64,000 bases of DNA from Burkholderia sp. (GCA_031253835.1 JAIRVP010000032.1:91354-155353); one strand, 5' to 3'. Shown: positions 33,570-42,820, counted from the first letter of the stretch. The notes: generated by a model not told the origin, from the sequence alone. A program made the numbers and translations.

Positions 33570-34280
33570 ATGCCCATCCGAATCCTGCTCGTCGAAGACG
33601 ACGTTCCTCTGTCCACGCTGATCGCCGACTATCTGCGCAAGCATCACTACCAGGTGGACACGCTGTTCGACGGCACCGGCGACGCCGCCGCGATCGTCGC
33701 GAGCCGCCCCGACGTGGTGCTGCTCGACATCAACCTGCCGGGCAAGGACGGCTTCGAGATTTGCCGCGCGGCACGCCTGCAATACGACGGCGTCATCATC
33801 ATGGTGACGGCCCGCGACGAACCGTTCGACGAGCTGCTCGGCCTGGAACTGGGCGCCGACGACTTTCTCCGCAAGCCGGTCGAGCCGCGCATCCTGCTCG
33901 CGCGGATCAAGGCGCAGTTGCGGCGGGTGCGCCCTCAGCCGGCCGACCGCGTACCGGAATCGCCGCAGCGGTTCACCTTCGGCAAGTTCTCGATCGACCG
34001 CGCGGATCGCCGCGTCCACCTTCCCGACGGCAGCGTACCGCGCCTCACGTCGACCGAATTCGACCTGCTGTGGGCGCTGGCCTGCCGCGCCGGCGAAGTG
34101 GTCAGCCGCGAAGACCTGACGCTGCTGCTGCGCGGCATCGCGTTCGACGGCCTCGATCGCTCGATCGACGGCCGCATCTCGAAGCTGCGCCGCAAACTGT
34201 GCGACGACGCGACCGAGCCGAAGCGGATCAAGACCATCCGCTCCAGGGGGTATCAGTTCAGCAAGCACGCGTGGGAATGA
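33570..34280 (+). CDS. OmpR-family response regulator (orphan)
   Basis: A 236-aa two-domain regulator. The receiver has RILLVEDDVPLSTLIADYL, the phospho-acceptor Asp53 in VVLLDINLPGKDGFEICRAA, the switch Thr in IIMVTARDEPFDE and the Lys in DDFLRKPVEPRILLAR. The C-terminal winged helix has RLTSTEFDLLWALACRAGEV and IDGRISKLRRKL, ending in RIKTIRSRGYQF. The style is RstA-like. No histidine kinase gene is adjacent, so its partner is elsewhere. The ATG at 33570 starts MPIRILLVEDD, as usual for the family. Confidence 0.93.
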   Translation: MPIRILLVEDDVPLSTLIADYLRKHHYQVDTLFDGTGDAAAIVASRPDVVLLDINLPGKDGFEICRAARLQYDGVIIMVTARDEPFDELLGLELGADDFLRKPVEPRILLARIKAQLRRVRPQPADRVPESPQRFTFGKFSIDRADRRVHLPDGSVPRLTSTEFDLLWALACRAGEVVSREDLTLLLRGIAFDGLDRSIDGRISKLRRKLCDDATEPKRIKTIRSRGYQFSKHAWE

Positions 34281-34313
34281 CGCGGCGCGTATGCCGCCGT
34301 ACGGCGCGCCGGA

Positions 34314-34796
34314 TTACGTGCCCGTCGTCTTCTCGACCGGCGCGGCCACCGGCGACTGCGGATCGCGCGCGAGCCCTTGCGCGAACACCTTCAAGCCCTC
34401 GAGCAGCGGCGTCAGCGCATCCCACAGCGCTTCGTCGTGCAGCAGCCGGTACGCGCCGCGCACGCCGGGCGCGACGTGCGCGTGCTGCGACGGCTGCCAT
34501 GCGCCGACATGATGCAGCGCATCGGCGGCCGCGAACACGGCCTTGCCGAACTGCTCGGGTGGAATGCGCGACAGCGCCGTCAGCAGGACCGCGAGATTCT
34601 GCATCCCGCTTTGCATGCCCGGCTTGTCGAGCGCATCGACGAACGTGTCGGCCAGCCGCGCATTCGCGCTGACGACCTCGTTGGCGAAATGCAGGAAGCC
34701 ATGCCGGTGCAGGCTGCCGAGCAGGTGTTCGAGCGCGTCGTGCGCACTGGGCTCCGCGTGCGGAGGCGTCGTGTCGGGGGGCTGGCGGTCGGTCAT
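34314..34796 (-). CDS. DUF1641-like protein
   Basis: A 160-aa helical protein. The conserved-looking middle has ALEHLLGSLHRHGFLHFANE, DTFVDALDKPGMQSGMQNLA and LLTALSRIPPEQFGKAVF, typical of DUF1641 proteins, which often accompany formate dehydrogenase or sulfide:quinone oxidoreductase genes. Function is unknown. ATG 34796 is preceded by CCGGAG at good spacing. It is convergent with the response regulator, 33 bases away. Confidence 0.6.
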   Translation of the reverse strand: MTDRQPPDTTPPHAEPSAHDALEHLLGSLHRHGFLHFANEVVSANARLADTFVDALDKPGMQSGMQNLAVLLTALSRIPPEQFGKAVFAAADALHHVGAWQPSQHAHVAPGVRGAYRLLHDEALWDALTPLLEGLKVFAQGLARDPQSPVAAPVEKTTGT

Positions 34797-35084
34797 CGGT
34801 TTTCTCCGGATGAGACGCTGCATGGCTGTCAGGGCCAGCATCCATACTAGCGCTCGCGATCGCGACCGTCTTCATGCCGGCAACCGCTCGTGGTTCGTGC
34901 GCCGGCGCGCGAATACGAGCGGCCCGGCAACCGGCGCGCCGGATTGACGATCCGGGCACCTTCGGGCCGGTGCATGCGTGGCGCGACGCGGCGTGCCCGG
35001 GCGGCCCGAATGCCGTAAAGTCGTGTCTGCAATCGTCCTCGACGGCCTCGAACAACAATCAACGTTCATTGAAGAAGAAGACCG

Positions 35085-35780
35085 ATGCGATTCCGACACG
35101 TCCCGCCCCGCTCCGGCAAGTTTGCCCTGCCGGCGCTGCCATTGGCGCTGTTCCCCTCCGTCAGCCACGCCGAAGCCGGCGAGCTGGGCGGCATCGCGAT
35201 GGCCGCGCTCACCGTTGCATCGGTGATCTGGATCGTGCTGACCGTGCTGATGTTCGTGCTGGTCTGCCGCCGCTTGCCGATGCCGAAGCGGCTTGCGTGC
35301 AGCGTGCTGTTCTTCTTCATGCCCTTCTTGCTGCTCGGCGGCGAACTCCTCAGGGAATACGCGCTGGGCGGATACGTCGAACGGCCCGAGGTCACCACCC
35401 AACCGCAGGAAGTGCTCGGCGCGACCTTCCCGCCCGGAAGCCGCGCCGTCTACAACGGCGAAGGAGGCTTTTTCGGTTGGGGGGCAAAACGCACGCTGCA
35501 GTCCATTCACAGCCCGCGCCCCGTGCTGCTCGGCAACGTGCCGATCGACGGCCTGATCTTCATCCCCGAGAACTGTTGCGACCAGGCCCGGGCCGAGGTC
35601 AGCGCCGGCACGGTCATCGACGGCTGGCCCTGCGGCGATACGATGTTCGACCTCACGCCGGCCGGGCCCGCGCTGAGATCGTGTTTTCTGGCCGCGCCCG
35701 TGACGTGGCACGGGAAGCCGTGGCCGGCCGGGTCGTTCGTCGAGATCACCGAGCCGCTCACGCCGGAGAACGCGAAGTAG
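35085..35780 (+). CDS. Hypothetical membrane-anchored protein, 231 aa
   Basis: The N-terminal signal-like stretch (ALPALPLALFPSVSHAEAG) is followed by two transmembrane helices, about residues 37-60 (MAALTVASVIWIVLTVLMFV) and about 70-90 (ACSVLFFFMPFLLLGGELL). A soluble C-terminal domain of about 130 residues is presumably periplasmic and contains three Cys (ENCCD, WPCGD) and GLIFIP. I do not recognise it. It is a single gene, convergent with RidA. Confidence 0.65.
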   Translation: MRFRHVPPRSGKFALPALPLALFPSVSHAEAGELGGIAMAALTVASVIWIVLTVLMFVLVCRRLPMPKRLACSVLFFFMPFLLLGGELLREYALGGYVERPEVTTQPQEVLGATFPPGSRAVYNGEGGFFGWGAKRTLQSIHSPRPVLLGNVPIDGLIFIPENCCDQARAEVSAGTVIDGWPCGDTMFDLTPAGPALRSCFLAAPVTWHGKPWPAGSFVEITEPLTPENAK

Positions 35781-35781
35781 C

Positions 35782-35800
35782 ACCCGGCGGCGAACCGGGT
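35782..35800. terminator. Short hairpin between convergent genes
   Basis: ACCCGG and CCGGGT pair over a 7-base loop in the 19-base gap between the 231-aa gene and RidA. The stem is short, so this is tentative. Confidence 0.3.
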
Positions 35801-36198
35801 CAGTCCGGCAGCACGGCCACCGCCTTGATCTCGACGATATACCCGGGCGAGCCGCCCAGCATGTGCGCGCCGACCGCCGTCCATGCCGGCTTCGGATGCG
35901 CGTCGAGATAGCGGTCGCGTACCTGCATGAAGAGCGGCAGGTCGCGCATGTCGGTATGGAACGTCGTCAGGTCGACCACGTCGCTGAACGATGCGCCGGC
36001 CGCCTCCAGCACCTGCCTCAGGTTCTCGAATGCCTGCACGATCTGCGCTTCGCGGCCCTCGACCAGCTGCATCGCCGCATCGCGGCCGATCTGGCCGGAC
36101 ACATACAGGGTGTCGCCGACCTGCAGGCCCGGCGCGTAGCCGATTTTCTCGTACACCGCTTCCATTCCCGCCGGAACGATGGCTTTGCGATCACGCAT
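35800..36198 (-). CDS. RidA/YjgF family protein
   Basis: A 132-aa enamine/imine deaminase-like protein. It has YAPGLQVGDTLYVSGQIGRD, QAFENLRQVLEAAGASFSDV, VDLTTFHTDMRDLPLFM and RPxxT/V-type end KPAWTAVGAHMLGGSPGYIVEIKAVAV. In canonical RidA an Arg (about position 105) in RPARSC binds the substrate carboxylate; here the equivalent region is HPKPAWTAVG without that Arg, so deaminase activity is doubtful. It follows benD by 85 bases on the same strand and may be the last gene of the ben transcript. Confidence 0.88.
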   Translation of the reverse strand: MRDRKAIVPAGMEAVYEKIGYAPGLQVGDTLYVSGQIGRDAAMQLVEGREAQIVQAFENLRQVLEAAGASFSDVVDLTTFHTDMRDLPLFMQVRDRYLDAHPKPAWTAVGAHMLGGSPGYIVEIKAVAVLPD

Positions 36199-36283
36199 GG
36201 ATGTCTCCGTGGCCGGCGGCGTCGCGCCGGCCGTCTGGTTGTCGATGAAGGCTGTCGATGAACGAAGGCAGGCGGCGCGCCGC

Positions 36284-37060
36284 TCAACCCGTATCGCCGC
36301 CCGCGACCGGCAGCACCGTGCCGGTGATGTAGCTCGCCTCGTCGGACGCGAGGAACAGGATCGGTGCGATCTGCTCGTCGAGGCTGCCGTAGCGCTTGAA
36401 GTACGTCGAATCGGTCACCTGCTGCACGGCCTCGCCCATCCACGCCTGTTCCTGCGCGCTGTCGCCGGCCGCATTGCGCGGCACGCGACGCGGCGGCGCA
36501 CTGGTGCCGCCCGGCGCGGTGGCCACGACACGGATGTTGTGCGCCGCGTACTCCATCGCGAGCGCCGACGTCAGCGCGTTGACGCCGCCTTTCGCCGCCG
36601 AGTACGGCACGCGGCGGATGCCGCGCGTCGCGTTCGACGAGACGTTGACGATCGTGCCGCCGCCGCGCGCGAGCAGGTGCGGCAGCGCCGCGTGGCAGGT
36701 ATAGAGCGTCGGCATCAGCGAGCGGCGGATTTCCGCGTCGATCTGCGCCGGCTCGAATTCGGCGAACGGGCGCATCCGAATCGCGCCGCCGACGCCGTTG
36801 ATCAGGATGTCGATGCCGCCGAACGTCTGCACCGCGTACGCGATCGCCGCGTGCGCGCCTGCGTAGGTTTCGAGATCGGCGACGAAGCCCGCCGTCTCGC
36901 CGCCGGCCGCCTCGGCCGCCACCTCGGCGACGAAATCCGCGCGATCGACGAACAGCACCGTGCCGCCCTCGGCCGCCGCGCGCAGCGCGACGCCTCGGCC
37001 GATGCCCTGCGCCGCGCCGGTGACGACGACGACCTTGCCGGAAAATCGTTCCATGGTCAT
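36284..37060 (-). CDS. benD: 1,6-dihydroxycyclohexa-2,4-diene-1-carboxylate dehydrogenase
   Basis: A 258-aa SDR. It has KVVVVTGAAQGIGRGVALRA (NAD binding), NGVGG in place of NNAG, the Ser in IVNVSSNATRG and the catalytic YSAAKGGVNALT. NGVGGAI and MRPFAEFEPAQI are typical of BenD. It oxidises benzoate cis-diol to catechol with release of CO2 and NADH. Its ATG (37060) overlaps the benC stop by 4 bases, so the genes are coupled. It is the last catabolic gene of the leftward benABCD operon. Confidence 0.95.
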   Translation of the reverse strand: MTMERFSGKVVVVTGAAQGIGRGVALRAAAEGGTVLFVDRADFVAEVAAEAAGGETAGFVADLETYAGAHAAIAYAVQTFGGIDILINGVGGAIRMRPFAEFEPAQIDAEIRRSLMPTLYTCHAALPHLLARGGGTIVNVSSNATRGIRRVPYSAAKGGVNALTSALAMEYAAHNIRVVATAPGGTSAPPRRVPRNAAGDSAQEQAWMGEAVQQVTDSTYFKRYGSLDEQIAPILFLASDEASYITGTVLPVAGGDTG

Positions 37061-38079
37061 GCCGCCTTCGCCGTGACGTTGGGGGTGAACTTCTCGTAGT
37101 GGAAGCTGTTCGGCTTCACGCCTTCGTCGTCGAAGTACTTGCGCACCGCGTCGACCATCGGCGGCGGCCCGCACAGGTACACGTCGACGTCGCCGTCGTT
37201 CAGCGCATCGGCCGGGATGTGCTGCGTGACCCAGCCCTTGCGCGGATGGTCCGATGCTGCGTCCGCGATCACGGTCGCGAAGCTGAAGTTCGGCAGTTTC
37301 GCCGCATAGGCCTCGATCGCGTCGACCAGCACGAGATCGAGATCGCGCGTCACGCCGTAGATCAGGTGGACCTTCTGCTGCGAGCCGCTGCGCGCCAGCA
37401 CTTCGAGCATCGACAGGAACGGCGCGAGGCCCGTGCCGCCGGCGAGGAACAGCAGCGGCCGCTGCACGTCGCGCAGGTAGAAGCTGCCGAGCGGCCCGTG
37501 CAGTTCGAGCGTGTCGCCCGGCCGTGCCGATTCGAGCCACGTGCTCATCACGCCGCCGGGAATCTTCTTGATCAGGAAGCTGACCTTCGCGTCGGCCGGC
37601 GCCGACGAGAACGAATAGGCGCGGTGCTGGCCGCTCGCGGGCACGTCGATGTTCACGTACTGGCCCGGCAGGAACACCGGTGCGGCCGCGCCGACATCGA
37701 GCTCGAGCACGACGGCCGCATCGTTGTGCTGCTCGACCTTCGTGACCGTCGCGGCAAAGCCGCTTTGCCCGGTCTTGCACGCGACCGACGAGGTCGGCAC
37801 CGCGATCACGCAATCGCTTTGCGGCACCATCTGGCACGTCAGCACGAGGCCGCCGTCCTTTTCATCCTCGGTGAGCGCGTCGTCGATGTAATCGTCGCCG
37901 AGGTCGTAGCGGCCGCTTTCGGCGCGGCACTTGCAGGTGCCGCACACGCCGTCGGAGCAATCCATCGGCAGGTTGATCTTCGCGCGGAAGGCGGCGTCGA
38001 GAACCTTCTCGCCGGCCTTGCAATCGATGAAGCGGGTTACCCCGTCCTCGAAATTCAATGCAATCTTGTAGCTGGACAT
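37057..38079 (-). CDS. benC: Benzoate 1,2-dioxygenase electron-transfer component
   Basis: A 340-aa reductase. The N-terminal plant-type [2Fe-2S] ferredoxin domain has CSDGVCGTCKCR and a later Cys in LTCQMVPQSD. The middle FAD domain has HRAYSFSSAP. The C-terminal NAD domain has LLFLAGGTGLAPFLSML and YLCGPPPMVDAV. It passes electrons from NADH to the BenAB oxygenase. GGAGGT precedes the ATG at 38079. It is 39 bases from benB and overlaps benD. Confidence 0.96.
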   Translation of the reverse strand: MSSYKIALNFEDGVTRFIDCKAGEKVLDAAFRAKINLPMDCSDGVCGTCKCRAESGRYDLGDDYIDDALTEDEKDGGLVLTCQMVPQSDCVIAVPTSSVACKTGQSGFAATVTKVEQHNDAAVVLELDVGAAAPVFLPGQYVNIDVPASGQHRAYSFSSAPADAKVSFLIKKIPGGVMSTWLESARPGDTLELHGPLGSFYLRDVQRPLLFLAGGTGLAPFLSMLEVLARSGSQQKVHLIYGVTRDLDLVLVDAIEAYAAKLPNFSFATVIADAASDHPRKGWVTQHIPADALNDGDVDVYLCGPPPMVDAVRKYFDDEGVKPNSFHYEKFTPNVTAKAA

Positions 38080-38118
38080 GGTGTCACCTCCACTTCCTTT
38101 CATGACAAAACAACAGCG

Positions 38119-38607
38119 TCAGACGTGATAGACGTCGAGCACCTGCCGGATGTAGTCGTTCTTCAGCACGATCTTCTTGTGCGAGATCAGCAGCGCATCG
38201 CCCGCGCGGCGCAACGTGACGAACATCGTGCCGAAGAAGTGATCGGTCACGCGGTAGCGATGGTTCAGCGTGTGAAAGTTGTAGCGCACGTCCACTTCGT
38301 CATCGCGCTCGGCCAGCACCTCGACGTTCGTCACGTTGTGGCTGGTACGCGGCTCGGGCGTCGACGCGCCGCTGCGCTCGGTCTTGATCCGGAACACGCG
38401 ATCCTCGAGGCCGCCGCGGTCCGGGTAGTACATCAGCGAGATCTGGCTCTGGTGATCGTCGGTCGGCCGGTCGTCGTCGTCCCACGCGGGCATCCAGTAC
38501 GTGACGTCTTCCGTGTAGCAGGTCAGCCACTCGTCCCACTGGCGATCGTCGAGCAGGCGCGCTTCGCGATACAGCGCCGCGCAAATCGTCCGGTAATCGA
38601 AGCTCAT
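38119..38607 (-). CDS. benB: Benzoate 1,2-dioxygenase small (beta) subunit
   Basis: A 162-aa protein of the ring-hydroxylating dioxygenase beta family (NTF2-like fold). It has [57 protein letters not shown] and the end [20 protein letters not shown]. It stabilises the alpha3beta3 oxygenase. The start overlaps the benA stop by 4 bases. Confidence 0.96.
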   Translation of the reverse strand: MSFDYRTICAALYREARLLDDRQWDEWLTCYTEDVTYWMPAWDDDDRPTDDHQSQISLMYYPDRGGLEDRVFRIKTERSGASTPEPRTSHNVTNVEVLAERDDEVDVRYNFHTLNHRYRVTDHFFGTMFVTLRRAGDALLISHKKIVLKNDYIRQVLDVYHV

Positions 38608-39962
38608 GCTGCCACCTCCCCGCGTTCCTTCTGCAGCGCATCGCGCATCACGTGCACCCAGTGTTCGTGCTGGCACACGAACAGCCCTTCGTCCTCGCTG
38701 CGCTCGCCCGAGATGCGCGGGTTCAGCCCCATCTTCTTCGCGTTCTCGTCGGGCCCGTCGACCCACAGCGGCGCGCCGCGCGACAGGTCGTTCCACATCG
38801 CCGTGATGCCCGCATAGCCGGCCTGGCACGCGCGGAACTCCTCGAGATCGTCGGCGGTGCCCATGCCCGTCACGTTGAAGAAATCCTCGTACTGGCGGAT
38901 GCGGAGCGTGCGGTCGGTTTCGCTCTCGCCCTTCGGCGCGAAGCAGAAGATCGTGACCTCGGTCTTGTCGACGCCGAGCGGCCGCACCACGCGAATCTGC
39001 GTGCTGAACTGGTCCATCAGGAACACGTTCGGATACACGCACAGGTTGCGCGTCTGGTTCACGATGAAATCGGCCTGTACGTCGCCGACGCGCGCGCGGA
39101 TCTCGTCGCGGTGCTGGTACACGGGCCGCACTTCCGGGTTCATCGTCTGCGTCCACAGCAGGATGTGGCCGTTGTCGAACCCGTACACGCCGGCGACCGA
39201 CTTGCTCCAGCTGTTCGCGTCGACGGCCTTGGTGCCGTCTTCCTTGCGGCGGCCCATCGTCGCCGCGTAGTTCCAGTGCACGGTGCTGACGTGGTAGCCG
39301 TCGCAGCCGTTCTCCATCTGCATCTTCCAGTTGCCTTCGTAGATGTAGGACGAGTTGCCGCGCAGCACTTCGAGCCCGTCCGGCGCCTGGTCGACGATCT
39401 GGTCGATGATCACGCGCGCTTCGCCGAGGTAGTCCTCGAGCGGCAGCACGTCGGCGCTGAGGCTGCCGAACAGGAAGCCGCGATAGTTCTCGAAGCGCGC
39501 GACCTTCTTCAGGTCGTGCGAGCCGTGCGTGTTGAACTGCACCGGATACTCGGTCGTCTTCTCGTCCTTCACCTTCAGCAGCTTGCCGGTGTTCGAGAAG
39601 GTCCAGCCGTGGAACGGGCACGTGAAGCTGCCCTTGTTGCCGTGCTTGCGGCGGCACAGCATCGCGCCCTTGTGCGCGCAGGCATTGATGACCGCGTGCA
39701 GCTCGCCGGTCTTGTCGCGCGTGATCACGATCGGCTGGCGGCCGATCCACGTCGTGTAGTAGTCGTTGTTGGCCGGAATCTGGCTTTCGTGCGCCAGGTA
39801 CACCCAGTTGCGCTCGAAGATGTGCTTCATCTCGAGCTCGTACAGTTCCTCGTTCGTGAAGATGTCGCGGCGGCAGCGGAATACGCCGGCCTCCTTGTCA
39901 TCCTGCACGGCGGTGGCGAGCAGGTGATCCAGTTCGTTGGCTTGGTCGATCGTGGCGGACAT
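38604..39962 (-). CDS. benA: Benzoate 1,2-dioxygenase large (alpha) subunit
   Basis: A 452-aa Rieske non-heme iron oxygenase, the usual BenA length. The Rieske cluster ligands are in [15 protein letters not shown] and [10 protein letters not shown] (CxH ... CxxH). The mononuclear iron motif is [16 protein letters not shown] (bridging Asp and two His). The enzyme adds O2 to benzoate to give the 1,2-cis-diol. GGAGCC precedes the ATG at 39962. It lies 113 bases after catA in the same direction, so the cat and ben genes may share one transcript. Anthranilate or toluate relatives cannot be fully excluded, but gene order benABCD favours benzoate. Confidence 0.95.
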   Translation of the reverse strand: MSATIDQANELDHLLATAVQDDKEAGVFRCRRDIFTNEELYELEMKHIFERNWVYLAHESQIPANNDYYTTWIGRQPIVITRDKTGELHAVINACAHKGAMLCRRKHGNKGSFTCPFHGWTFSNTGKLLKVKDEKTTEYPVQFNTHGSHDLKKVARFENYRGFLFGSLSADVLPLEDYLGEARVIIDQIVDQAPDGLEVLRGNSSYIYEGNWKMQMENGCDGYHVSTVHWNYAATMGRRKEDGTKAVDANSWSKSVAGVYGFDNGHILLWTQTMNPEVRPVYQHRDEIRARVGDVQADFIVNQTRNLCVYPNVFLMDQFSTQIRVVRPLGVDKTEVTIFCFAPKGESETDRTLRIRQYEDFFNVTGMGTADDLEEFRACQAGYAGITAMWNDLSRGAPLWVDGPDENAKKMGLNPRISGERSEDEGLFVCQHEHWVHVMRDALQKERGEVAA

Positions 39963-40075
39963 GTTGGCTCCTCCCATGCGCGTGCCGCGTCCTGCAAGCA
40001 CGCTCGCATCGGTTTCGGTTGAATCTCGCGGAAACCCGGCCGGCGGCGGCGCATGCGCGCCGCGCCGCCAGGCGG

Positions 40076-41020
40076 TTACGCCGTCGCGGCTGCGCGCAGG
40101 CGGTGGACGATCTGGTTGTCCTTGCCCTGCACCAGCGGCGTCAGCACGAAGTTGAACTCGATGTCCTGGTACGCATCGGCCTTCATGCCGAGCGCCGCGC
40201 CGCCGGTCTTCGCGACCACGGGCGGGATCAGCTCCTCGCGCGTCGCATACGCGAAGTCATCCCAGATCAGCGGGTCGCCGTCGATGTTGAACTGCGTCGT
40301 CAGCTTGCGGTGATCGTTGCTGTCGACGAAGAAGTGCACGTGCGCCGGGCGGTTGCCGTGGCGGCCGAGGCCGTTCAGCAGCTGTTGCGTCGCGCCCTGC
40401 GGCGGGCAGCCATAGCCGACCGGCATCAGCGTGTGGAATGCGTACTTGCCGTCGGCGCCCGTCTTCACCGCGCCGCGCAGGTTGAAGTCGGTCTGCGCGC
40501 CGGTCGGGTCGAAGTGCGAATAGAAGCCCTTCGAGTTCGCGTGCCAGCACTCGACCAGTGCGCCCGCGACCGGCTTGCCGTCGAGCCCCGTGACCGTGCC
40601 GTGGATCACGAGCGGGCCCGCGCCGTCGTCCGCGTCGAGGTCGATCTTCGACACGCCGTCGCGCACCGGTGCACCGGCCACATAGAGCGGCCCTTCGATC
40701 GTGCGCGGCGTGCCGCCGTCGAGGCCGACGGCTTTGTCTTCGGCGTCCATCCGGATGTCCAGGTACTTCTCGAGACCGAGGCCGGCCGCGAGCAGCGCGG
40801 CTTCGCCATCCTGGCCGAGCTTGTTCAGGTAGTTGACGCCGGCCCACACCTCGTCGGGCGTGATGTCGAGATCGTCGATCGCCTTGAACAGGTCGCCGAG
40901 CAGGCGCAGCACGACCTGCTGCGTGCGCGCGTTGCCGCCCTTCGTACCGTTCTCGCCTGCGTTCGAGGCGGCCTTCAGCAGATCCTGCACTTCCCGGGTT
41001 TCGAAAACTTTGACGCTCAT
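40076..41020 (-). CDS. catA: Catechol 1,2-dioxygenase
   Basis: A 314-aa intradiol dioxygenase. An N-terminal helical dimerisation domain ([16 protein letters not shown]) is followed by [37 protein letters not shown] and the Fe(III) ligands: Tyr in GFYSHFD, Tyr in VGYGCP, and His in [14 protein letters not shown]. It opens catechol to cis,cis-muconate. It is 51 bases downstream of catB and 113 bases upstream of benA. Confidence 0.97.
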   Translation of the reverse strand: MSVKVFETREVQDLLKAASNAGENGTKGGNARTQQVVLRLLGDLFKAIDDLDITPDEVWAGVNYLNKLGQDGEAALLAAGLGLEKYLDIRMDAEDKAVGLDGGTPRTIEGPLYVAGAPVRDGVSKIDLDADDGAGPLVIHGTVTGLDGKPVAGALVECWHANSKGFYSHFDPTGAQTDFNLRGAVKTGADGKYAFHTLMPVGYGCPPQGATQQLLNGLGRHGNRPAHVHFFVDSNDHRKLTTQFNIDGDPLIWDDFAYATREELIPPVVAKTGGAALGMKADAYQDIEFNFVLTPLVQGKDNQIVHRLRAAATA

Positions 41021-41071
41021 GATGGTGTCTCCACGTGTATTGGGGGGAATGACGGCGTTGCCTGACTCGGG

Positions 41072-42208
41072 CTACCGCGCGACCTTGGTCAGTCCGTCGC
41101 GCGTGAAACGCGTGACTTTGTCTTCGTCGAGCTCGATGCCGAGACCGGGGCCGCCCGGCACGGTCAGTTCGAAGTCGCTGTAGTCCAGCGGCTGCGTCAG
41201 GATCTCTTCGGTAATCAGCAGCGGCCCGAACAGTTCGGTGCCCCACTGCAGGTTCGCGAAGCTCGCGAACAGGTGCGCGGACGCCACCGTGCTGAATGCG
41301 CCTTCGAGCATCGTGCCGCCGTACAGCTCGATGCCGGCCGCATCCGCGATCGCGGCCACGCGCTGCGCGGCAAAGAGGCCGCCGCTCTGCTCGATCTTGA
41401 TCGCGAACACGTCCGCGCCGTGATGCTTCGCGATGTCGAATGCGCTGTCGGGGCCCTGCAGGATTTCGTCGGCCATCAGCGCGACCGGGAAGCGGCGCAT
41501 CAGGCGCGCCAGCGCCGCGGCCGACGCGACCGGCTGCTCGACCAGTTCGCAACCCGCATCGGCCAGCGCGGGAATCGCGCGCGCGGCCTGCGTTTCGCTC
41601 CACGCCATGTTCACGTCGACGCGCACCGACGCGCGATCGCCGACGGCCTGCTTGATCGCGGCCACGTGCCGGATATCGGTCTCCGGCGACTTCGCGCCGA
41701 TCTTCAGCTTGAATACGTTGTGGCGGCGCAGGTCGAGCATCCGCTCGGCTTCGGCGATGTCGGTGGCCGTGTCGCCCGACGCGAGCGTCCACGCGACCGG
41801 CAGGCGATCGCGCCGGCGGCCGCCGAGCAGTTCGCTGACCGGCACGCCGAGCCGCTTGCCGTGCGCATCGAGCAGCGCGGTTTCGAGCGCGCTCTTCGCG
41901 AAGTGATTGACCTTCGCGAGCTTGCCGAGGAACGCCATCAGCGTCTGGATGCGCGTTGGGTCCTTGCCGACGATCGCCGGGGCAAGGTACGCATCGATCG
42001 CGAGCTTCATCGCCTCGGGGCTTTCCGGGCCGTAGGCCATGCCGGCGATCGTCGTGCCTTCGCCGAGGCCCGTCACGCCGTCGCTGCAGAACACCTTCAC
42101 GAGCATCAGCGTCTGGCCGTGCATCGTGGCCACCGACAGCTTGTGCGGGCGGATCGTCGGCAGGTCGACGAGGCGGGTTTCAATGCGTTCGATGGTGACG
42201 GAGGACAT
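41072..42208 (-). CDS. catB: Muconate cycloisomerase
   Basis: A 378-aa enolase-superfamily enzyme. It has RLVDLPTIRPHKLSVATMHG, the catalytic Lys in FKLKIGAKSP (KxK), the Mg ligands in VDVNMAW, ELVEQPV and LMADEILQGP, and the second Lys in FAIKIEQSGG. It converts cis,cis-muconate to muconolactone. The ATG at 42208 (MSSVTIERIETRL) is chosen because a promoter-like TATAAA ends only about 9 bases before the alternative ATG at 42235. A 27-bp palindrome with an ATAC-N7-GTAT LysR site lies about 80 bases upstream. Confidence 0.95.
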   Translation of the reverse strand: MSSVTIERIETRLVDLPTIRPHKLSVATMHGQTLMLVKVFCSDGVTGLGEGTTIAGMAYGPESPEAMKLAIDAYLAPAIVGKDPTRIQTLMAFLGKLAKVNHFAKSALETALLDAHGKRLGVPVSELLGGRRRDRLPVAWTLASGDTATDIAEAERMLDLRRHNVFKLKIGAKSPETDIRHVAAIKQAVGDRASVRVDVNMAWSETQAARAIPALADAGCELVEQPVASAAALARLMRRFPVALMADEILQGPDSAFDIAKHHGADVFAIKIEQSGGLFAAQRVAAIADAAGIELYGGTMLEGAFSTVASAHLFASFANLQWGTELFGPLLITEEILTQPLDYSDFELTVPGGPGLGIELDEDKVTRFTRDGLTKVAR

Positions 42209-42243
42209 GGGGCACGCGGCGTGGGGGGTGTTCATGGAACGGA

Positions 42244-42274
42244 TTTATACGCCCCGGCCAAAACCACCGTCCAA
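42244..42274 (-). promoter_or_regulatory. Candidate catB promoter (-35 TTGGAC, -10 TATAAA)
   Basis: On the minus strand TTGGAC (42269-42274) and TATAAA (42244-42249) are 19 bases apart, one or two more than ideal, which fits an activator-dependent promoter. It lies directly downstream of the palindromic LysR site, so a bound activator would sit next to RNA polymerase. Confidence 0.45.
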
Positions 42275-42289
42275 TACTTTTGTGCGGCC

Positions 42290-42316
42290 ATTTCAATACC
42301 TGACAGGTATTGAAAT
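42290..42316. promoter_or_regulatory. 27-bp perfect palindrome with BenM/CatM-type operator
   Basis: Arms of 13 bases (ATTTCAATACCTG and CAGGTATTGAAAT) flank a single A. The centre contains ATAC-CTGACAG-GTAT, exactly the ATAC-N7-GTAT consensus of the LysR-type benzoate/catechol regulators BenM, CatM and CatR. These respond to cis,cis-muconate and benzoate. No matching regulator gene is adjacent. Confidence 0.75.
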
Positions 42317-42634
42317 ACGGAAACAATCGCCAAGTTGGACGATTCGCCATACCCGACATGGCAGGAATGCAACCGGAAACCCCTGCTGGATCAGGGGAAG
42401 GGGCAACCCGGGGTGCCGGCCGCCGGCCGCCGTCACCACGGCCGTCGCCGTGACCGCAGCGGGGGCGAAAGCATCGCCTTGCCGGGTCACGCTCAGGGTT
42501 TTCCTGATGGGATGACAAGGTGCCCGGCGGGATCGGCGCGCGGCCGGGGGCGCGCAAGCAAGGTCGACCGGCTCGTATCGCAATCGCGTGGGCGAGCGCC
42601 CCGGCGGACGGCGCGCCCGTTACAGCCGCATCCG
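42317..42634. other. Intergenic region between the cat operator and the amidase remnant
   Basis: About 320 bases with no credible gene. It holds a small hairpin CCCCTG-6-CAGGGG at 42380-42397, which may end leftward transcription from the amidase remnant. I see no catR remnant here. Confidence 0.4.
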
Positions 42635-42820
42635 TTACGACGCGCCGCCGCCGCCCGCGCAACCAGCCAGCCGCCCTTCCACCCCATACCCGTCGTCCGG
42701 CGCCGGCAGCCGCCCGAGCACCCGTTCGACCTGCAGCGCGACCGCGATGAGTTCGCGATCCGTGCCGGCCGCGCCGTCCAGCGCGAGGCCGACCGGCAGA
42801 CCGGCCGCGGCAAGGTTCAT
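42635..42820 (-). pseudogene. C-terminal remnant of an amidase
   Basis: A 61-residue frame starts with ATG at 42820 (overlapping the upstream stop) and reads MNLAAAGLPVGLALDGAAGT, then DRELIAVALQVERVLGRLPA. This is the C-terminal end of amidase-signature enzymes (indoleacetamide/mandelamide hydrolase type, LPVGLxLDGPAGSDRxLLA). The roughly 400 residues with the Ser-Ser-Lys triad are absent. It is therefore a relic, although it keeps an open frame and a coupled start. Confidence 0.65.
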
